A DNA stretch of 64,000 bases from Kitasatospora sp. NBC_01287 (GCF_026340565.1 NZ_JAPEPB010000001.1:3820501-3884500); one strand, 5' to 3'; positions 17,715 to 27,762 are shown, numbered from the stretch's first letter. Translations and numbers: made by a program. Notes: generated by a model not told the origin, from the letters alone.

Positions 17715-17766
17715 TCCGACGCCCCGGGAGGATCCGACGCCCCGGGAGGATCCGGCGCCCCGGGAA
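17713..17766. repeat. 18-bp tandem repeat, 3 copies
   Basis: GATCCGACGCCCCGGGAG is present twice exactly and once with two changes (17713-17730, 17731-17748, 17749-17766), beginning in the aminotransferase stop codon. The frame would stay open through the repeat if the stop were lost. Confidence 0.9.
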
Positions 17767-17939
17767 CGCCGACAGCCGCCGAGGACGCCGACACCTGCGG
17801 GGAACGCCGACGGCCGCGGTCCCCAGTCCGGCGATCCCTTGGTCGGGGTGGATCGCCGGGCCGGAGGCCGCGGCCGTACCTGTCCAGGCTTACGTGCCCG
17901 ACGCACCGCTGAAGGCGTCGACACACCGCTGAAGTCAGC

Positions 17940-17977
17940 GGTCCGGCCGCCACGCGCTGGGCAGCGGCGGCCGGACC
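17940..17977. terminator. Terminator between the aminotransferase and pckG genes
   Basis: A 12-bp perfect stem (GGTCCGGCCGCC / GGCGGCCGGACC) with a 14-nt loop lies 24 bp past the pckG stop, between convergent genes. Confidence 0.75.
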
Positions 17978-18000
17978 TGGTCCAGTTACCCGATGCGGGC

Positions 18001-19827
<1,827 letters not shown>

Positions 19828-20073
19828 GATCGCTCCGTTTCACGCCTGATCGCTCATGGACAGGCGTCCGGGGGGTTGAGGGTGGTTACACCGTAGCTCC
19901 GCTCTTCGAGGGCCAGTACGGCACAGTGGCGGCCTTGCCCGAACTTTTGCTACTCATTGGCCAAAAACTGGCCTCTGAGCGGTCGCTTGCGGCAGAGCCC
20001 GGAGTAGCGCCGATCACACTCGACCACTCCACATTGTCCAAAAGTGAGGGAGGCCACTTCCTACTTATTAGTA

Positions 20074-20091
20074 ACCTACGCGTCCGTAGGT
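20074..20091. promoter_or_regulatory. Palindromic operator at the hemolysin III start
   Basis: ACCTACG-CGTC-CGTAGGT is a perfect 7-bp-arm inverted repeat ending 3 bp before the ATG at 20095, in an AT-richer stretch (CTTATTAGTAACC). Its form suits a TetR-type repressor, and its position would block transcription. The repressor is not encoded nearby. Confidence 0.5.
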
Positions 20092-20094
20092 ACC

Positions 20095-20796
20095 ATGACC
20101 GCTATGACTGCGGATCAGAACTCGGCAGCGGCCACCGCGGATCCCGGCGCCGCCCTGCCCGTCAAGCCCGCCTGGCGCGGCTGGCTGCACGCCGGGATGT
20201 TCCCGGCCGCCCTGGCGGGGGGCATCGTGCTGATCTGCCTGGCGGACTCGCCGCGGGCCAAGCTCGCCTGCGCCGTCTACTCGGTGAGCGCCTGGCTGCT
20301 CTTCGGGATCAGCGCGGTCTACCACCGCTTCACCTGGGGCCCGCGCGGCGACGCCGTCCTGCGGCGGCTCGACCACGCGAACATCTTCCTGATCATCGCG
20401 GGGTCCTACACGCCGTTCACCATCCTGCTGCTGCACGGCGGACGGCGGGAGCTGCTGCTCTGGCTGGTCTGGGGTGGGGCGCTGGCGGGGATCGCGTTCC
20501 GGGTCTTCTGGGTCGGCGCCCCGCGCTGGCTCTACACGCCCTGCTACCTGGCGCTCGGCTGGGCCGCGGTCTTCTTCCTGCCCGACTTCCTGCGCACGGG
20601 CGGGGTCACGGTGATCACGCTGATGGTCGTCGGCGGACTGCTCTACAGCGCCGGCGGCGTGGTCTACGGGCTCAAGCGACCCAACCCGTCACCGCGCTGG
20701 TTCGGCTTCCACGAGGTCTTCCACGCCTTCACGCTCGGCGCCTTCATCGTGCAGTACATCGGGATCTCGCTGGTCGCGTACACCGTGGCCACCTGA
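20095..20796 (+). CDS. Hemolysin III family (PAQR-like) membrane protein
   Basis: 233 residues from the ATG at 20095 (a second ATG at 20104). There is no Shine-Dalgarno sequence, so a leaderless message is possible. About seven membrane helices. Family motifs: SAVYHRFTW, RRLDHANIFLIIAGSYTPFTI, and the closing HEVFHAFTLGAFIVQYI, whose His residues bind zinc in PAQR relatives. Despite the name, a lytic role is not implied; members are probably membrane hydrolases or lipid-homeostasis proteins. Confidence 0.9.
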   Translation: MTAMTADQNSAAATADPGAALPVKPAWRGWLHAGMFPAALAGGIVLICLADSPRAKLACAVYSVSAWLLFGISAVYHRFTWGPRGDAVLRRLDHANIFLIIAGSYTPFTILLLHGGRRELLLWLVWGGALAGIAFRVFWVGAPRWLYTPCYLALGWAAVFFLPDFLRTGGVTVITLMVVGGLLYSAGGVVYGLKRPNPSPRWFGFHEVFHAFTLGAFIVQYIGISLVAYTVAT

Positions 20797-20803
20797 CCGG
20801 GCG

Positions 20804-20926
20804 GCGCGCGTCCACCGCGCGCGTCCACCGCGCGCGTCCACTGCGCACCCGTACGCCACGCAGCGGTACGCCACGCAGTTGTAGTCACGCAGCTGCAGTG
20901 ACGCAGCTGTAGTGACGCAGCTGTAG
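20804..20926. repeat. Two short tandem repeats downstream of hemolysin III
   Basis: Three 13-bp units GCGCGCGTCCACC (20804-20842, last base varied) and three 14-bp units TGACGCAGCTGTAG (20885-20926, first unit with two changes). They are followed by a looser CTGTACGTCACG doublet near 20939-20966. Noncoding. Confidence 0.85.
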
Positions 20927-21014
20927 CCACGACCAACGCCTGTACGTCACGCACCTGTACGTCACGGCCAACCGACCCGACCGCGTACTACAGAACGTCC
21001 GATCCGCAGGCCCG

Positions 21015-21326
21015 TCAGCCCGTCTGACGGGCCTGCTGCTGGTCACGGCGAGCCACAACCTCCGCGCCCACCTCGCGCGCCCGCCGGCAACGCTCGCAGT
21101 GCGCGGCGTCCGGGCGCTCGTCGGGCGCCTCCAGGACGACCGACAGCCTGCCCGCCCGCCGGAAGCGGCGCGCGACGTGCACCATCACCAGCAGCGCCTC
21201 CGCCGAGGCGACCGCCCAGACGAGCGCGGCGCCGTCGGCCAGGAAGGCCGCGACCACGGCCAGCGCGGCGCCGACCACTGCGACCATGCCCCAGAACTGC
21301 AGGTCCCGAGCGTCCTTCACGGCCAT
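21015..21326 (-). CDS. Small membrane protein of unknown function
   Basis: 103 residues from the ATG at 21326 with GGGGAGAGG upstream. Two adjacent hydrophobic helices (about 10-50: FWGMVAVVGAALAVVAAFLA and AALVWAVASAEALLVMVHVA) precede a charged cytoplasmic tail with a CERC pair. No family recognised. It is divergent from the MFS exporter gene. Confidence 0.65.
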   Translation of the reverse strand: MAVKDARDLQFWGMVAVVGAALAVVAAFLADGAALVWAVASAEALLVMVHVARRFRRAGRLSVVLEAPDERPDAAHCERCRRAREVGAEVVARRDQQQARQTG

Positions 21327-21370
21327 CGCCACCTCTCCCCGTTCTGACCCAGTGGCACATCGTATCTACC

Positions 21371-21531
21371 GATAGTGACTGGGCGTAGTCGGGGACGGGC
21401 GAACAACACGTCAATGTTCCGTCAACTCCGGGTGCCGCCAACGGTCCCCCAAGACCCTTGCAGCGGTGGGCACTTGACACGACCCTTGACGGCTCGAAAA
21501 TTATGAGAGTTACTATCAATTGATAGCGACT
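21371..21531 (+). promoter_or_regulatory. Promoter and probable TetR operator of the exporter operon
   Basis: CTATCAATTGATAG (21513-21526) is a perfect 14-bp palindrome, and the half-site GATAGYGACT occurs both there (21522-21531) and at 21371-21380. Candidate -35 boxes are TTGACA (21474-21479) and TTGACG (21486-21491), followed by AT-rich sequence. The TetR protein encoded at 23187 is the obvious candidate repressor (inference). Confidence 0.6.
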
Positions 21532-21564
21532 ATCTAAGACCGCAAGCCCATCCGGAGGTCCGTC

Positions 21565-23190
21565 ATGCCAACTCCCGCCCGGGGCAACGCCGTCCGCCCC
21601 CAGACCACCGCACCCGCCGGCACCGAACCGCGCAGCGCCGAACGCGCCGGTGCCGAACGCGCCGGTGCCGAACCCGACACCGGGCACCCCAGGCGGTGGC
21701 TCGCCCTGGTGGCGGTCGCGCTCAGCGTCCTGGTGCTCGGCTTCGACCAGACGATCCTCAACGTCGCGCTGCCCACCATGGCCACCGCGCTGCACGCCGA
21801 CACCGGCCAGCAGCAGTGGCTGGTCGACGCCTACACGCTCGCCTTCGCCGCGTTACTGCTCCCGGCCGGCCTGCTCGGCGACCGGCTCGGCCGCCGCCGG
21901 CTGCTCACCACCGGCCTCGGCCTGTTCGGCGCCGCCTCCACGCTGGGCATGTTCGCCACCGGCCCCGGCCAGCTGATCGCCGTGCGGGCCGCGATGGGCC
22001 TGGCCGGCGCCTTCGTGATGCCGCTCTCGATGGCCGTGATCCCAGGGCTCTTCCCGGTCGGCGAGCGGCGCAAGGCAGTCACCATCCTCACCGCGTCGGT
22101 GGCCGCGGGCGCGCCGTTCGGGCCGCTGATCGGCGGTCTGCTGCTGCGGCACTACTGGTGGGGCTCGGTCTTCCTGATCAACCTGCCGCTGGTGGCGATC
22201 GGCCTGGTGGCCTGCCTGGTGCTGCTGCCGGAGTCCAAGGACCCGGCCGCCCCTCGACTCGACCTGCTCAGCGCGCTGCTCGGCGCCGCCGGCCTGGCCG
22301 CGCTGACCTACGGGATCATCGAGGGCCCGGCGCGCGGCTGGTCCGACCCGCTGGTGCTGGTGCCGCTGATCGGCTCGCTGCCCGCGCTGACCGCGCTGGT
22401 GCTGCGCAGCCGCCGCCAGGCGCACCCGATGCTGGACCTCGGCCTGCTCACCGACCCGGTCTACCGCTGGGCCGGCATCGCGGTCTTCCTGGTCTCACTG
22501 GTGATGCTCGGCGCCTTCTTCATCCTGCCGATCTACTTCCAGGGCGTGCTGGGCAGCGACGCGCTGGGCACCGGCGTGCGGATGATGCCGATGATGGCCG
22601 GGCTGGTGGCGGCCGCCCGGCTCGGTGAGAAGCTGCACCACCGGCTCGGCTCGCGGGCGCTGATCTCACTGGGGCTGCTGCTGCTGGCCGCCGCCCTGCT
22701 GGTCGGCAGCCGGACCGGCGACGGCGACGGCTTCGGCTTCGCCGCCTGCTGGACACCGTTCTTCGGCGCCGGTCTGGGCCTCTCGCTGATCCCGGCCTCC
22801 GCCGCCGCGATGACCCACCTGCCCAAGGACCGGGCCGGGGTCGGCTCCGGGCTGCTCCAGACGCTGCGCCAGGTGGGCGGCGCGTTCGGGGTGGCCGTCT
22901 TCGGCAGCCTGCTGTCCGGCGTCTACCAGGGCGCCCTGCACACCGACGGGCTGTCCGGAGCGCTCGCCCACACCGCCGGGCAGTCCGTGCTGGCCGCCGA
23001 CTCGATCGCCGCGCAGCTGGCCCGGCCCGCACTCGCGCACGCCGCCCACCACGCCTATGTACACGGGATGGACATGGTGCTGATCGCCTCCGGGATCCTC
23101 GCCGCCCTCTCGGCGGTGCTCGTCGCGCTGCGGATGCCGCGCCAGGAGCCGGACGGGCAGCCGCGCTCCCTGGAAGAATCGCCGGCATGA
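21565..23190 (+). CDS. MFS exporter, DHA2 (14-TMS, EmrB/QacA-like) family
   Basis: 541 residues; the ATG at 21565 follows GGAGG. A cytoplasmic N-terminus, then helices with the DHA2 signatures LDQTILNVALPTMA-like (FDQTILNVALPTMA), QQWLVDAYTLAFAALLLPAGLLGDRLGRRRLL (motif A) and GAPFGPLIGGLLLRHYWWGSVFLINLPL (motif C region). Pumps hydrophobic compounds out with the proton gradient. The stop overlaps the downstream tetR start by 4 bp, giving a coupled exporter-repressor operon that is likely autoregulated through the palindrome upstream. Confidence 0.93.
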   Translation: MPTPARGNAVRPQTTAPAGTEPRSAERAGAERAGAEPDTGHPRRWLALVAVALSVLVLGFDQTILNVALPTMATALHADTGQQQWLVDAYTLAFAALLLPAGLLGDRLGRRRLLTTGLGLFGAASTLGMFATGPGQLIAVRAAMGLAGAFVMPLSMAVIPGLFPVGERRKAVTILTASVAAGAPFGPLIGGLLLRHYWWGSVFLINLPLVAIGLVACLVLLPESKDPAAPRLDLLSALLGAAGLAALTYGIIEGPARGWSDPLVLVPLIGSLPALTALVLRSRRQAHPMLDLGLLTDPVYRWAGIAVFLVSLVMLGAFFILPIYFQGVLGSDALGTGVRMMPMMAGLVAAARLGEKLHHRLGSRALISLGLLLLAAALLVGSRTGDGDGFGFAACWTPFFGAGLGLSLIPASAAAMTHLPKDRAGVGSGLLQTLRQVGGAFGVAVFGSLLSGVYQGALHTDGLSGALAHTAGQSVLAADSIAAQLARPALAHAAHHAYVHGMDMVLIASGILAALSAVLVALRMPRQEPDGQPRSLEESPA

Positions 23191-23840
23191 GCGAAGCGCA
23201 GCCGACCGCGGCCACCCCCGACCTCCAGCCCGGCGAGGCCTTCGCCGCGCTGTACCGGGAGCCGCAGTCGCTGCGCGAACGCAAGAAGCAGCGCACCCGG
23301 CGCGCGCTGCGCCAGGAGGGCTACCGGCTCTTCGCCGAACAGGGCTGGGAGGCCACCACCGTGGACCAGATCGCGGCCGCCGCCGAGGTCTCGCCGGCCA
23401 CCTTCTTCCGCTACTTCCCGACCAAGGAGGACCTGGTCCTCTCCGACGAGTACGACCCGTCGATGGCCGCCGCGCTGCTGGCCAGGCCGCTGGACGAGCC
23501 CTTCCTCGTCTCGGCCCGGGCGGTGCTGGTGCCGATGTACCGGGTGGTGATGGAGCACGACCGGGACGAGACGCTGACCCGGCTGCGGCTGATGGTGGAG
23601 GTGCCCGCGCTGCGGGGCCGGATGCTGCAGGGCGCCGAACCGCAGGCGATGTTCCTCGCCGTGCTCACCCGGCGGGCCGGGCTCCAGGAGCCGACGCTGG
23701 ACATGCGGGTGCTGGTCGCCGCGTTCACGGCGGCCCTCCTGGAGGCGATGCTCTACTGGGCCGAGCAGGGCGGCGAGCAGGACCTCACCGTCATGCTGGA
23801 CCGCACCATCGCCGCGCTGGACAAGAGCTTCCGGATCTGA
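23187..23840 (+). CDS. TetR/AcrR-family regulator of the exporter operon
   Basis: 217 residues. N-terminal TetR HTH (about 30-80: RERKKQRTRRALRQEGYRLFAEQGWEATTVDQIAAAAEVSPATFFRYFPTKEDLV, all core positions present), then a helical ligand-binding domain like the actinobacterial MftR/TetR_C type (LRGRMLQGAEPQAMFLAVL). It overlaps the exporter stop (ATGA). Presumed to repress its own operon and release on binding the exported compound. Confidence 0.92.
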   Translation: MSEAQPTAATPDLQPGEAFAALYREPQSLRERKKQRTRRALRQEGYRLFAEQGWEATTVDQIAAAAEVSPATFFRYFPTKEDLVLSDEYDPSMAAALLARPLDEPFLVSARAVLVPMYRVVMEHDRDETLTRLRLMVEVPALRGRMLQGAEPQAMFLAVLTRRAGLQEPTLDMRVLVAAFTAALLEAMLYWAEQGGEQDLTVMLDRTIAALDKSFRI

Positions 23841-23916
23841 GGCCCGCGCGCCGTGGCCAGGCGGCGGCGCGGAGCGGCGCGCGCCCCCGCGGCGTGCGGG
23901 TCCGCGGGGGCGTGAG

Positions 23917-24111
23917 GTCTCAGACTTGGGTCTCAGACTTGGGTCTCAAGCCTGCGTCTCAGACCCGTGTCTCAAGCGCATGTCTCAGACCCGTGTCTCA
24001 AGCGCATGTCTCAGACCCGAGTCTCAAGCCTGTGTCTCAGACCCACGTCTCAAGCAGACGTCTCATACCCATGTCTCAAGCAGGCGTCTCAGACCTGTGT
24101 CTCAGACCCGT
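23917..24111. repeat. 13-bp tandem repeat, 15 consecutive copies
   Basis: Fifteen head-to-tail 13-bp units, each starting GTCTCA. Two subtypes mostly alternate: GTCTCAGACNNNN (the 9-mer GTCTCAGAC is a palindrome around C) and GTCTCAAGCNNNN, giving a 26-bp higher-order period. The last unit covers the stop and final codons of the gene ending at 24102. No spacers of CRISPR length are present. Confidence 0.95.
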
Positions 24112-24944
24112 GCCTGCCTGCGGCGCACCGCCAGCACCGTGCCGGTCAGCGCGATCACCCCGAGGGTCGCGGCGGCGGTGACCGCCGGGACCGGCAGCCG
24201 CGCCGGGACCGGGGCGGAGCGGTCGGCGGTCGCCGAGAAGCCGCCGCCCAGGCCCGCCTTGTCGTACGCGGAGCCGGGCAGCTTGTCGCCGTACCGCTGG
24301 TGCACCAGCTGCTGGTACGCCGCCAGGCTCACCCCGCCCGCGCCCACCGAGCTCCGTGCCTCGGTGTCCAGCGGCAGCACCCGTCCACCGCGCAGCACGT
24401 ACCAAGCGTTGACCTGCGGCTCGCGGAAGACGGTGCCCCCGCCGCCGGCCGCGCCGCGTGCCGCGTAGTCGGTCTCGTCGCTGCCGGAGGCGATGTTCAC
24501 CACCTGCCAACCGCCGTTCTGCCGAACGGTCCAGACCGAGGCCGTCTGCCCGTCGGCCGCGGACACTTCGGTCGCGGTGAAGTCCGCCCTGGCCACCGGC
24601 GCGCCCTTGGTGCCGGCCACGAAGCCCGGGTCCAGGGTGTAGACCGCGACGGTGGCGCCGGTGAGGTGCGGCGCCGCCTGCGCGGCCGCCTTGGCCTCGT
24701 CGGCCGCGCTCAGCCCGAGCGGCTGGGACGGCGGGACGCCGTCCCGGGCGAAGAAGTGGCCCAACTGGTCGAGCACCGCGGGCGCCTGGACCGCGCTGCG
24801 GGCGGCCGCCAGGTCGCTCTGCGGCACGGCGGCCGGAGCAGCCGCGGGGGCGTCGGCCTGCGCGAGGGGGGCCGCGGCCAGTGCGGCGGCCGCGGCGAGC
24901 ACGGCCGTGGCAGCCGCCCGCCGAATGTTCTGACGCTTCGTCAT
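24102..24944 (-). CDS. Secreted, C-terminally membrane-anchored protein of unknown function
   Basis: 280 residues; the ATG at 24944 follows GAGGAGGCCGTC. A signal peptide (to about residue 30, ending AQADA) is followed by an extracellular domain (about 40-235). A single C-terminal helix (VPAVTAAATLGVIALTGTVLAV) and RRRQ tail follow, so the protein would stay in the membrane facing outside. No LPXTG motif. No family recognised. Its gene starts 11 bp after the protease gene stop, so it is probably cotranscribed. Its 3' end runs into the 13-bp repeat array. Confidence 0.8.
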   Translation of the reverse strand: MTKRQNIRRAAATAVLAAAAALAAAPLAQADAPAAAPAAVPQSDLAAARSAVQAPAVLDQLGHFFARDGVPPSQPLGLSAADEAKAAAQAAPHLTGATVAVYTLDPGFVAGTKGAPVARADFTATEVSAADGQTASVWTVRQNGGWQVVNIASGSDETDYAARGAAGGGGTVFREPQVNAWYVLRGGRVLPLDTEARSSVGAGGVSLAAYQQLVHQRYGDKLPGSAYDKAGLGGGFSATADRSAPVPARLPVPAVTAAATLGVIALTGTVLAVRRRQARV

Positions 24945-24954
24945 GACGGCCTCC

Positions 24955-25653
24955 TCACGCGCCGATCTGGTACAGGGAGTGGGTCCAGGAGAACGAGCTG
25001 TTGCTCACGTAGTAGCTGTAGCTCGCCCAGTTGTAGCGGTTGTCCGAGGGCCACGGGTCGCCCCAGTAGACCCAGTTGTCGCTCAGGTCGTAGCCGTACA
25101 GCACCTCCATGTGCCCGCCGCCCGAGGACCACTGGATCCGGGTCTCCACCGGCCGGTTGTTGTTGATCTCGTTCTGCACGGTGCTGTAGTAGAGGTACCC
25201 GGTGACGTAGTCGCCCGGGTCGATGCCGATCCAGTCCAGCGCGGTCTGCACGTTGTTCAGCGCGGCCTCGCTGTTGGGGCAGGTGGAGCTGGTCGAGCGG
25301 CCGAACGCGGCGTCGCAGAACTGGTTCTGGCTGTAGTCGTAGCCGAACCAACTGGCGATGGTGTCGCCGCTGGCCGCCCAGCACCAGTTGGAGTTCTGCT
25401 GCTGCTGCATCGAGATGTTGAGGGTCCTCGCGGTGCCGCCGGCGGCCGTTTCGGTACCGGCGGCGAAGGCCGGACGAGCTTGGGCGAGCGGGGCGGCGGA
25501 GCCGGCGGCAGCGTTGGCCGGGGAGCCGGCGGCGGCGGTAGCCGGGGAGCCGGCCGCCACGGTCAGCGCGGGAGCCAGTGCGGCCAGCGCGGCCACAGCG
25601 AGCGCGCGGCGCAGACGCGACGCGGCGCGCGCCGGTGGTCTGGGAGCGGACAT
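24955..25653 (-). CDS. Secreted papain-like cysteine protease (AvrRpt2/C70-like)
   Basis: 232 residues; the ATG at 25653 has GGAGGAAACGCC upstream. Signal peptide and Ala/Gly-rich pro-region (to about residue 78), then the catalytic domain. NSNWCWAASGDTIASWFGY contains the nucleophile Cys, GGHMEVLYGYD the His, and WVYWGDPWP the Asp. This is the pattern of the papain-like cysteine protease family that includes AvrRpt2. Extracellular; the target is unknown. First gene of a two-gene operon with the anchored protein. Confidence 0.85.
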   Translation of the reverse strand: MSAPRPPARAASRLRRALAVAALAALAPALTVAAGSPATAAAGSPANAAAGSAAPLAQARPAFAAGTETAAGGTARTLNISMQQQQNSNWCWAASGDTIASWFGYDYSQNQFCDAAFGRSTSSTCPNSEAALNNVQTALDWIGIDPGDYVTGYLYYSTVQNEINNNRPVETRIQWSSGGGHMEVLYGYDLSDNWVYWGDPWPSDNRYNWASYSYYVSNSSFSWTHSLYQIGA

Positions 25654-25750
25654 GGCGTTTCCTCCTTGCGGGAAGGCAGGGAAGGGAAGTGGGGGACACG
25701 CGGTCCCGGCGCCGTTTCGCGGACGGCGGCGGGATGTGACTGAGCATCAG

Positions 25751-25885
25751 GCCGTTGACCGCACCTGGTCAACGGCCGTCCTGGCAGCCTGCCGCCGGGT
25801 GTGAACGCCGCGCTCCGAGTGTGAACGCCGGTGGCCGCTGCCCTCCCGAAGGGTGACAGCGGGCGGCGGACGTGTGAATATTCAC
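25751..25885. promoter_or_regulatory. Operator cluster between the protease operon and the XRE-like regulator
   Basis: GCCGTTGACC-GCACCT-GGTCAACGGC (25751-25776) is a perfect 10-bp-arm inverted repeat. GTGTGAACGCCG occurs twice, 20 bp apart (25799-25810 and 25819-25830). GTGAATATTCAC (25874-25885) is a perfect 12-bp palindrome. All lie in the 259-bp divergent gap and are candidates for the regulator encoded at 25913. Confidence 0.6.
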
Positions 25886-25912
25886 CACCATCACGGCAGG
25901 GAGGGAGCCGCC

Positions 25913-26887
25913 ATGGGGCGAGTACCGCAGGAGCAGGCGCGGCGGGACGCGCGGCACCGCGGCGCCCCGCCCGAGCTCGCCACCGTGCTGCGCACCGGCC
26001 CCTTCCACCTCGCCCTGCGCACCGCGCTGACCGCGCGCGGGCTGGCCCTGCACCGGGTGCAGCAGCGCCTGGCGCAGCGCGGGGTGCACGTCGGGGTGAC
26101 CAGCCTCAGCTACTGGCAGCAGGGCCGGCGCCGCCCCGAGCGGGCCGAATCCCTGCGCGCGGTGGAAGCCTTGGAGGAGGTGCTGGACCTGCCGGCGCAC
26201 TCGCTGACCCGGCTGCTCGGGCCGCGCCGCGCCCGCGCCGAGGAGCCGGGGCCGACCGTCGCGGTGCGCCCGTACCGCGACCTGATCTCCCCCGCCGACG
26301 CGGTGGACGAGCTGCTCGCCGAGCTCCCCGGCACCCGCGACACCGGACTGCACACCATCACCCACATCGAGCGGATCCGGCTGGGCGCCGACCGCGAACT
26401 GCTGCGCCGCGACTCCCAGCACGCGGTGCGCGCCCACCGCGAGGGCATCGACCGCTACCTGGCGATCTACCAGGGCGACGCCGGCTGCGACGTCTCCCGG
26501 GTACTGGTGCGCGCCGAGGAGAACTGCCGGCCCGGCCGGATCCGCCGCGACCAGGCCTCCCGCCTGGTCATCGCCGAACTGCTGCTGGACCGCAGGCTGC
26601 GCACCGGCGAGACCCACCTGCTCGGTTACGGCTTCGACGACGCCCCCGCGCCCGGCCCGAGCACCGAGTACGTGCGCGGCTTCAACTCCGGGACCGGGCA
26701 GTACGTCCTGCAGGCCACCTTCCACCCGCGGGCGCTGCCGGTGCGCTGCCACCGCTTCGCCAGCCGCGCACCGGGGACGGCACCGTACGAGAGCGAGGAG
26801 CTCACGCTGGACGGGCAGCACTGCGTGCACCTGGTCGCCACCGGGCTGGCGCCGTGCCTGCTGGGGATCAGCTGGGACTGGGAGTGA
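25913..26887 (+). CDS. XRE-like helix-turn-helix regulator
   Basis: 324 residues; the ATG at 25913 follows GGGAGGGAGCCGCC. About residues 28-80 form an HTH of the Cro/C1 type (FHLALRTALTARGLALHRVQQRLAQRGVHVGVTSLSYWQQGRRRPE). The rest (about 95-324) is an uncharacterised domain with HITHIERIRLGADRELL and FNSGTGQYVLQATFHP. It is divergent from the secreted protease operon, and the dense palindromes between them suggest it controls that operon and itself (inference). Its 3' end overlaps the convergent GNAT gene by 20 bp. Confidence 0.8.
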   Translation: MGRVPQEQARRDARHRGAPPELATVLRTGPFHLALRTALTARGLALHRVQQRLAQRGVHVGVTSLSYWQQGRRRPERAESLRAVEALEEVLDLPAHSLTRLLGPRRARAEEPGPTVAVRPYRDLISPADAVDELLAELPGTRDTGLHTITHIERIRLGADRELLRRDSQHAVRAHREGIDRYLAIYQGDAGCDVSRVLVRAEENCRPGRIRRDQASRLVIAELLLDRRLRTGETHLLGYGFDDAPAPGPSTEYVRGFNSGTGQYVLQATFHPRALPVRCHRFASRAPGTAPYESEELTLDGQHCVHLVATGLAPCLLGISWDWE

Positions 26888-27740
26888 AGCCGAGGATCAC
26901 ACTGTCCTCCACCGGCCGGTAACCGAGCTTCTGGTAGATCGAGTTGCTGGTGGAGTTGGCCAGGTCGGTGTAGAGCAGCACCTGCCGCGCGCCGCGTTCG
27001 CGCCCCAGCGCCGAGACCGCGGCCGTCGCCGCGCCGGCGTAGCCGTGCCCGCGCAGCTCGGGCGGGGTGTAGACCGGGCCGATCCGGGTCATCCCCGCGA
27101 GCACCGGGGAGAGCCCCGCCAGCGCGACCGGGCGGCCCTCGACCTCCCAGAGGTGGAGGTCGCCGTCGGCGGCGCGGCGGGCGACCAGGTCCTCGACCCC
27201 GGGGAACGACACGTTGACGGCGGCGAAGAAGGCCTGGAACCAGGCGACCAGCAGCTCCTGGTCCGCCGGGACGGCCTGCCGGAGGCGGCCGTCCATCACG
27301 GGCAGCGCCAACTCACCCAGCCGGTAGAGCCGTTGCTCCTCGTGCACGGTGACGGTGCCGCCCGAGCGCTCGGCCCAGGCCGCGGCGAACGCGCGGGTCT
27401 CGCGCACGGCGCCCCCGACCCCCGTCAGTTCGGGTCCGTCGGGCAGCGCGTCCAGCAGTTCGGTGGCCGCCTCCAGCGGCATCCGGCCGAGCCGGAGCGG
27501 GTGCGGCGGGGTCTGTATCAAGGCCCCTGCCACCAAGGAGCCCGCGCCCGGGCGCCACCAACCGAAGCGCGGCGGGCTGCTCGGGTCACCGCCCGCCGGG
27601 CTTCCGCCCGCCAGCCGGTCGACGAGGGTGAGCAGGACGGTGTTCTCGGCCGGGTGCGCTGCCAGGAAGTCCGCCGCGGCCGCGCGGAACTCGGTGAGCG
27701 AATCGGTGAAGGTCCAGGTCATGACCCGATGCTGGGTCAT
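26868..27740 (-). CDS. GNAT-family N-acetyltransferase
   Basis: 290 residues from the ATG at 27740, or 284 from 27722. The N-terminal half is a divergent GNAT-like lobe. The C-terminal GNAT core (about 155-285) has GPVYTPPELRGHGYAGAATAAVSAL, where the acetyl-CoA pyrophosphate loop is RGHGYAG, then LLYTDLANSTSNSIYQKLGYRPV. The substrate is unknown. Both candidate starts lie inside a 34-bp perfect inverted repeat and lack a Shine-Dalgarno sequence; GGTAATTC upstream could be a -10 for a leaderless message. Confidence 0.82.
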   Translation of the reverse strand: MTQHRVMTWTFTDSLTEFRAAAADFLAAHPAENTVLLTLVDRLAGGSPAGGDPSSPPRFGWWRPGAGSLVAGALIQTPPHPLRLGRMPLEAATELLDALPDGPELTGVGGAVRETRAFAAAWAERSGGTVTVHEEQRLYRLGELALPVMDGRLRQAVPADQELLVAWFQAFFAAVNVSFPGVEDLVARRAADGDLHLWEVEGRPVALAGLSPVLAGMTRIGPVYTPPELRGHGYAGAATAAVSALGRERGARQVLLYTDLANSTSNSIYQKLGYRPVEDSVILGFTPSPS

Positions 27741-27747
27741 GACCTGG
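27714..27747. promoter_or_regulatory. 34-bp inverted repeat over the GNAT start codons
   Basis: CCAGGTCATGACCC (27714-27727), 6-nt spacer, GGGTCATGACCTGG (27734-27747). Each arm contains the 10-bp palindrome GGTCATGACC and one of the two candidate start codons. It could act as an operator or as a start-masking hairpin. Confidence 0.6.
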
Positions 27748-27762
27748 CCGACCGCACCCGAA

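Noticed and set aside
23917..24111. CRISPR array
   Set aside because: The repeats are 13 bp and contiguous with only 4 variable bases; there are no spacers of CRISPR length and no cas genes in the window.
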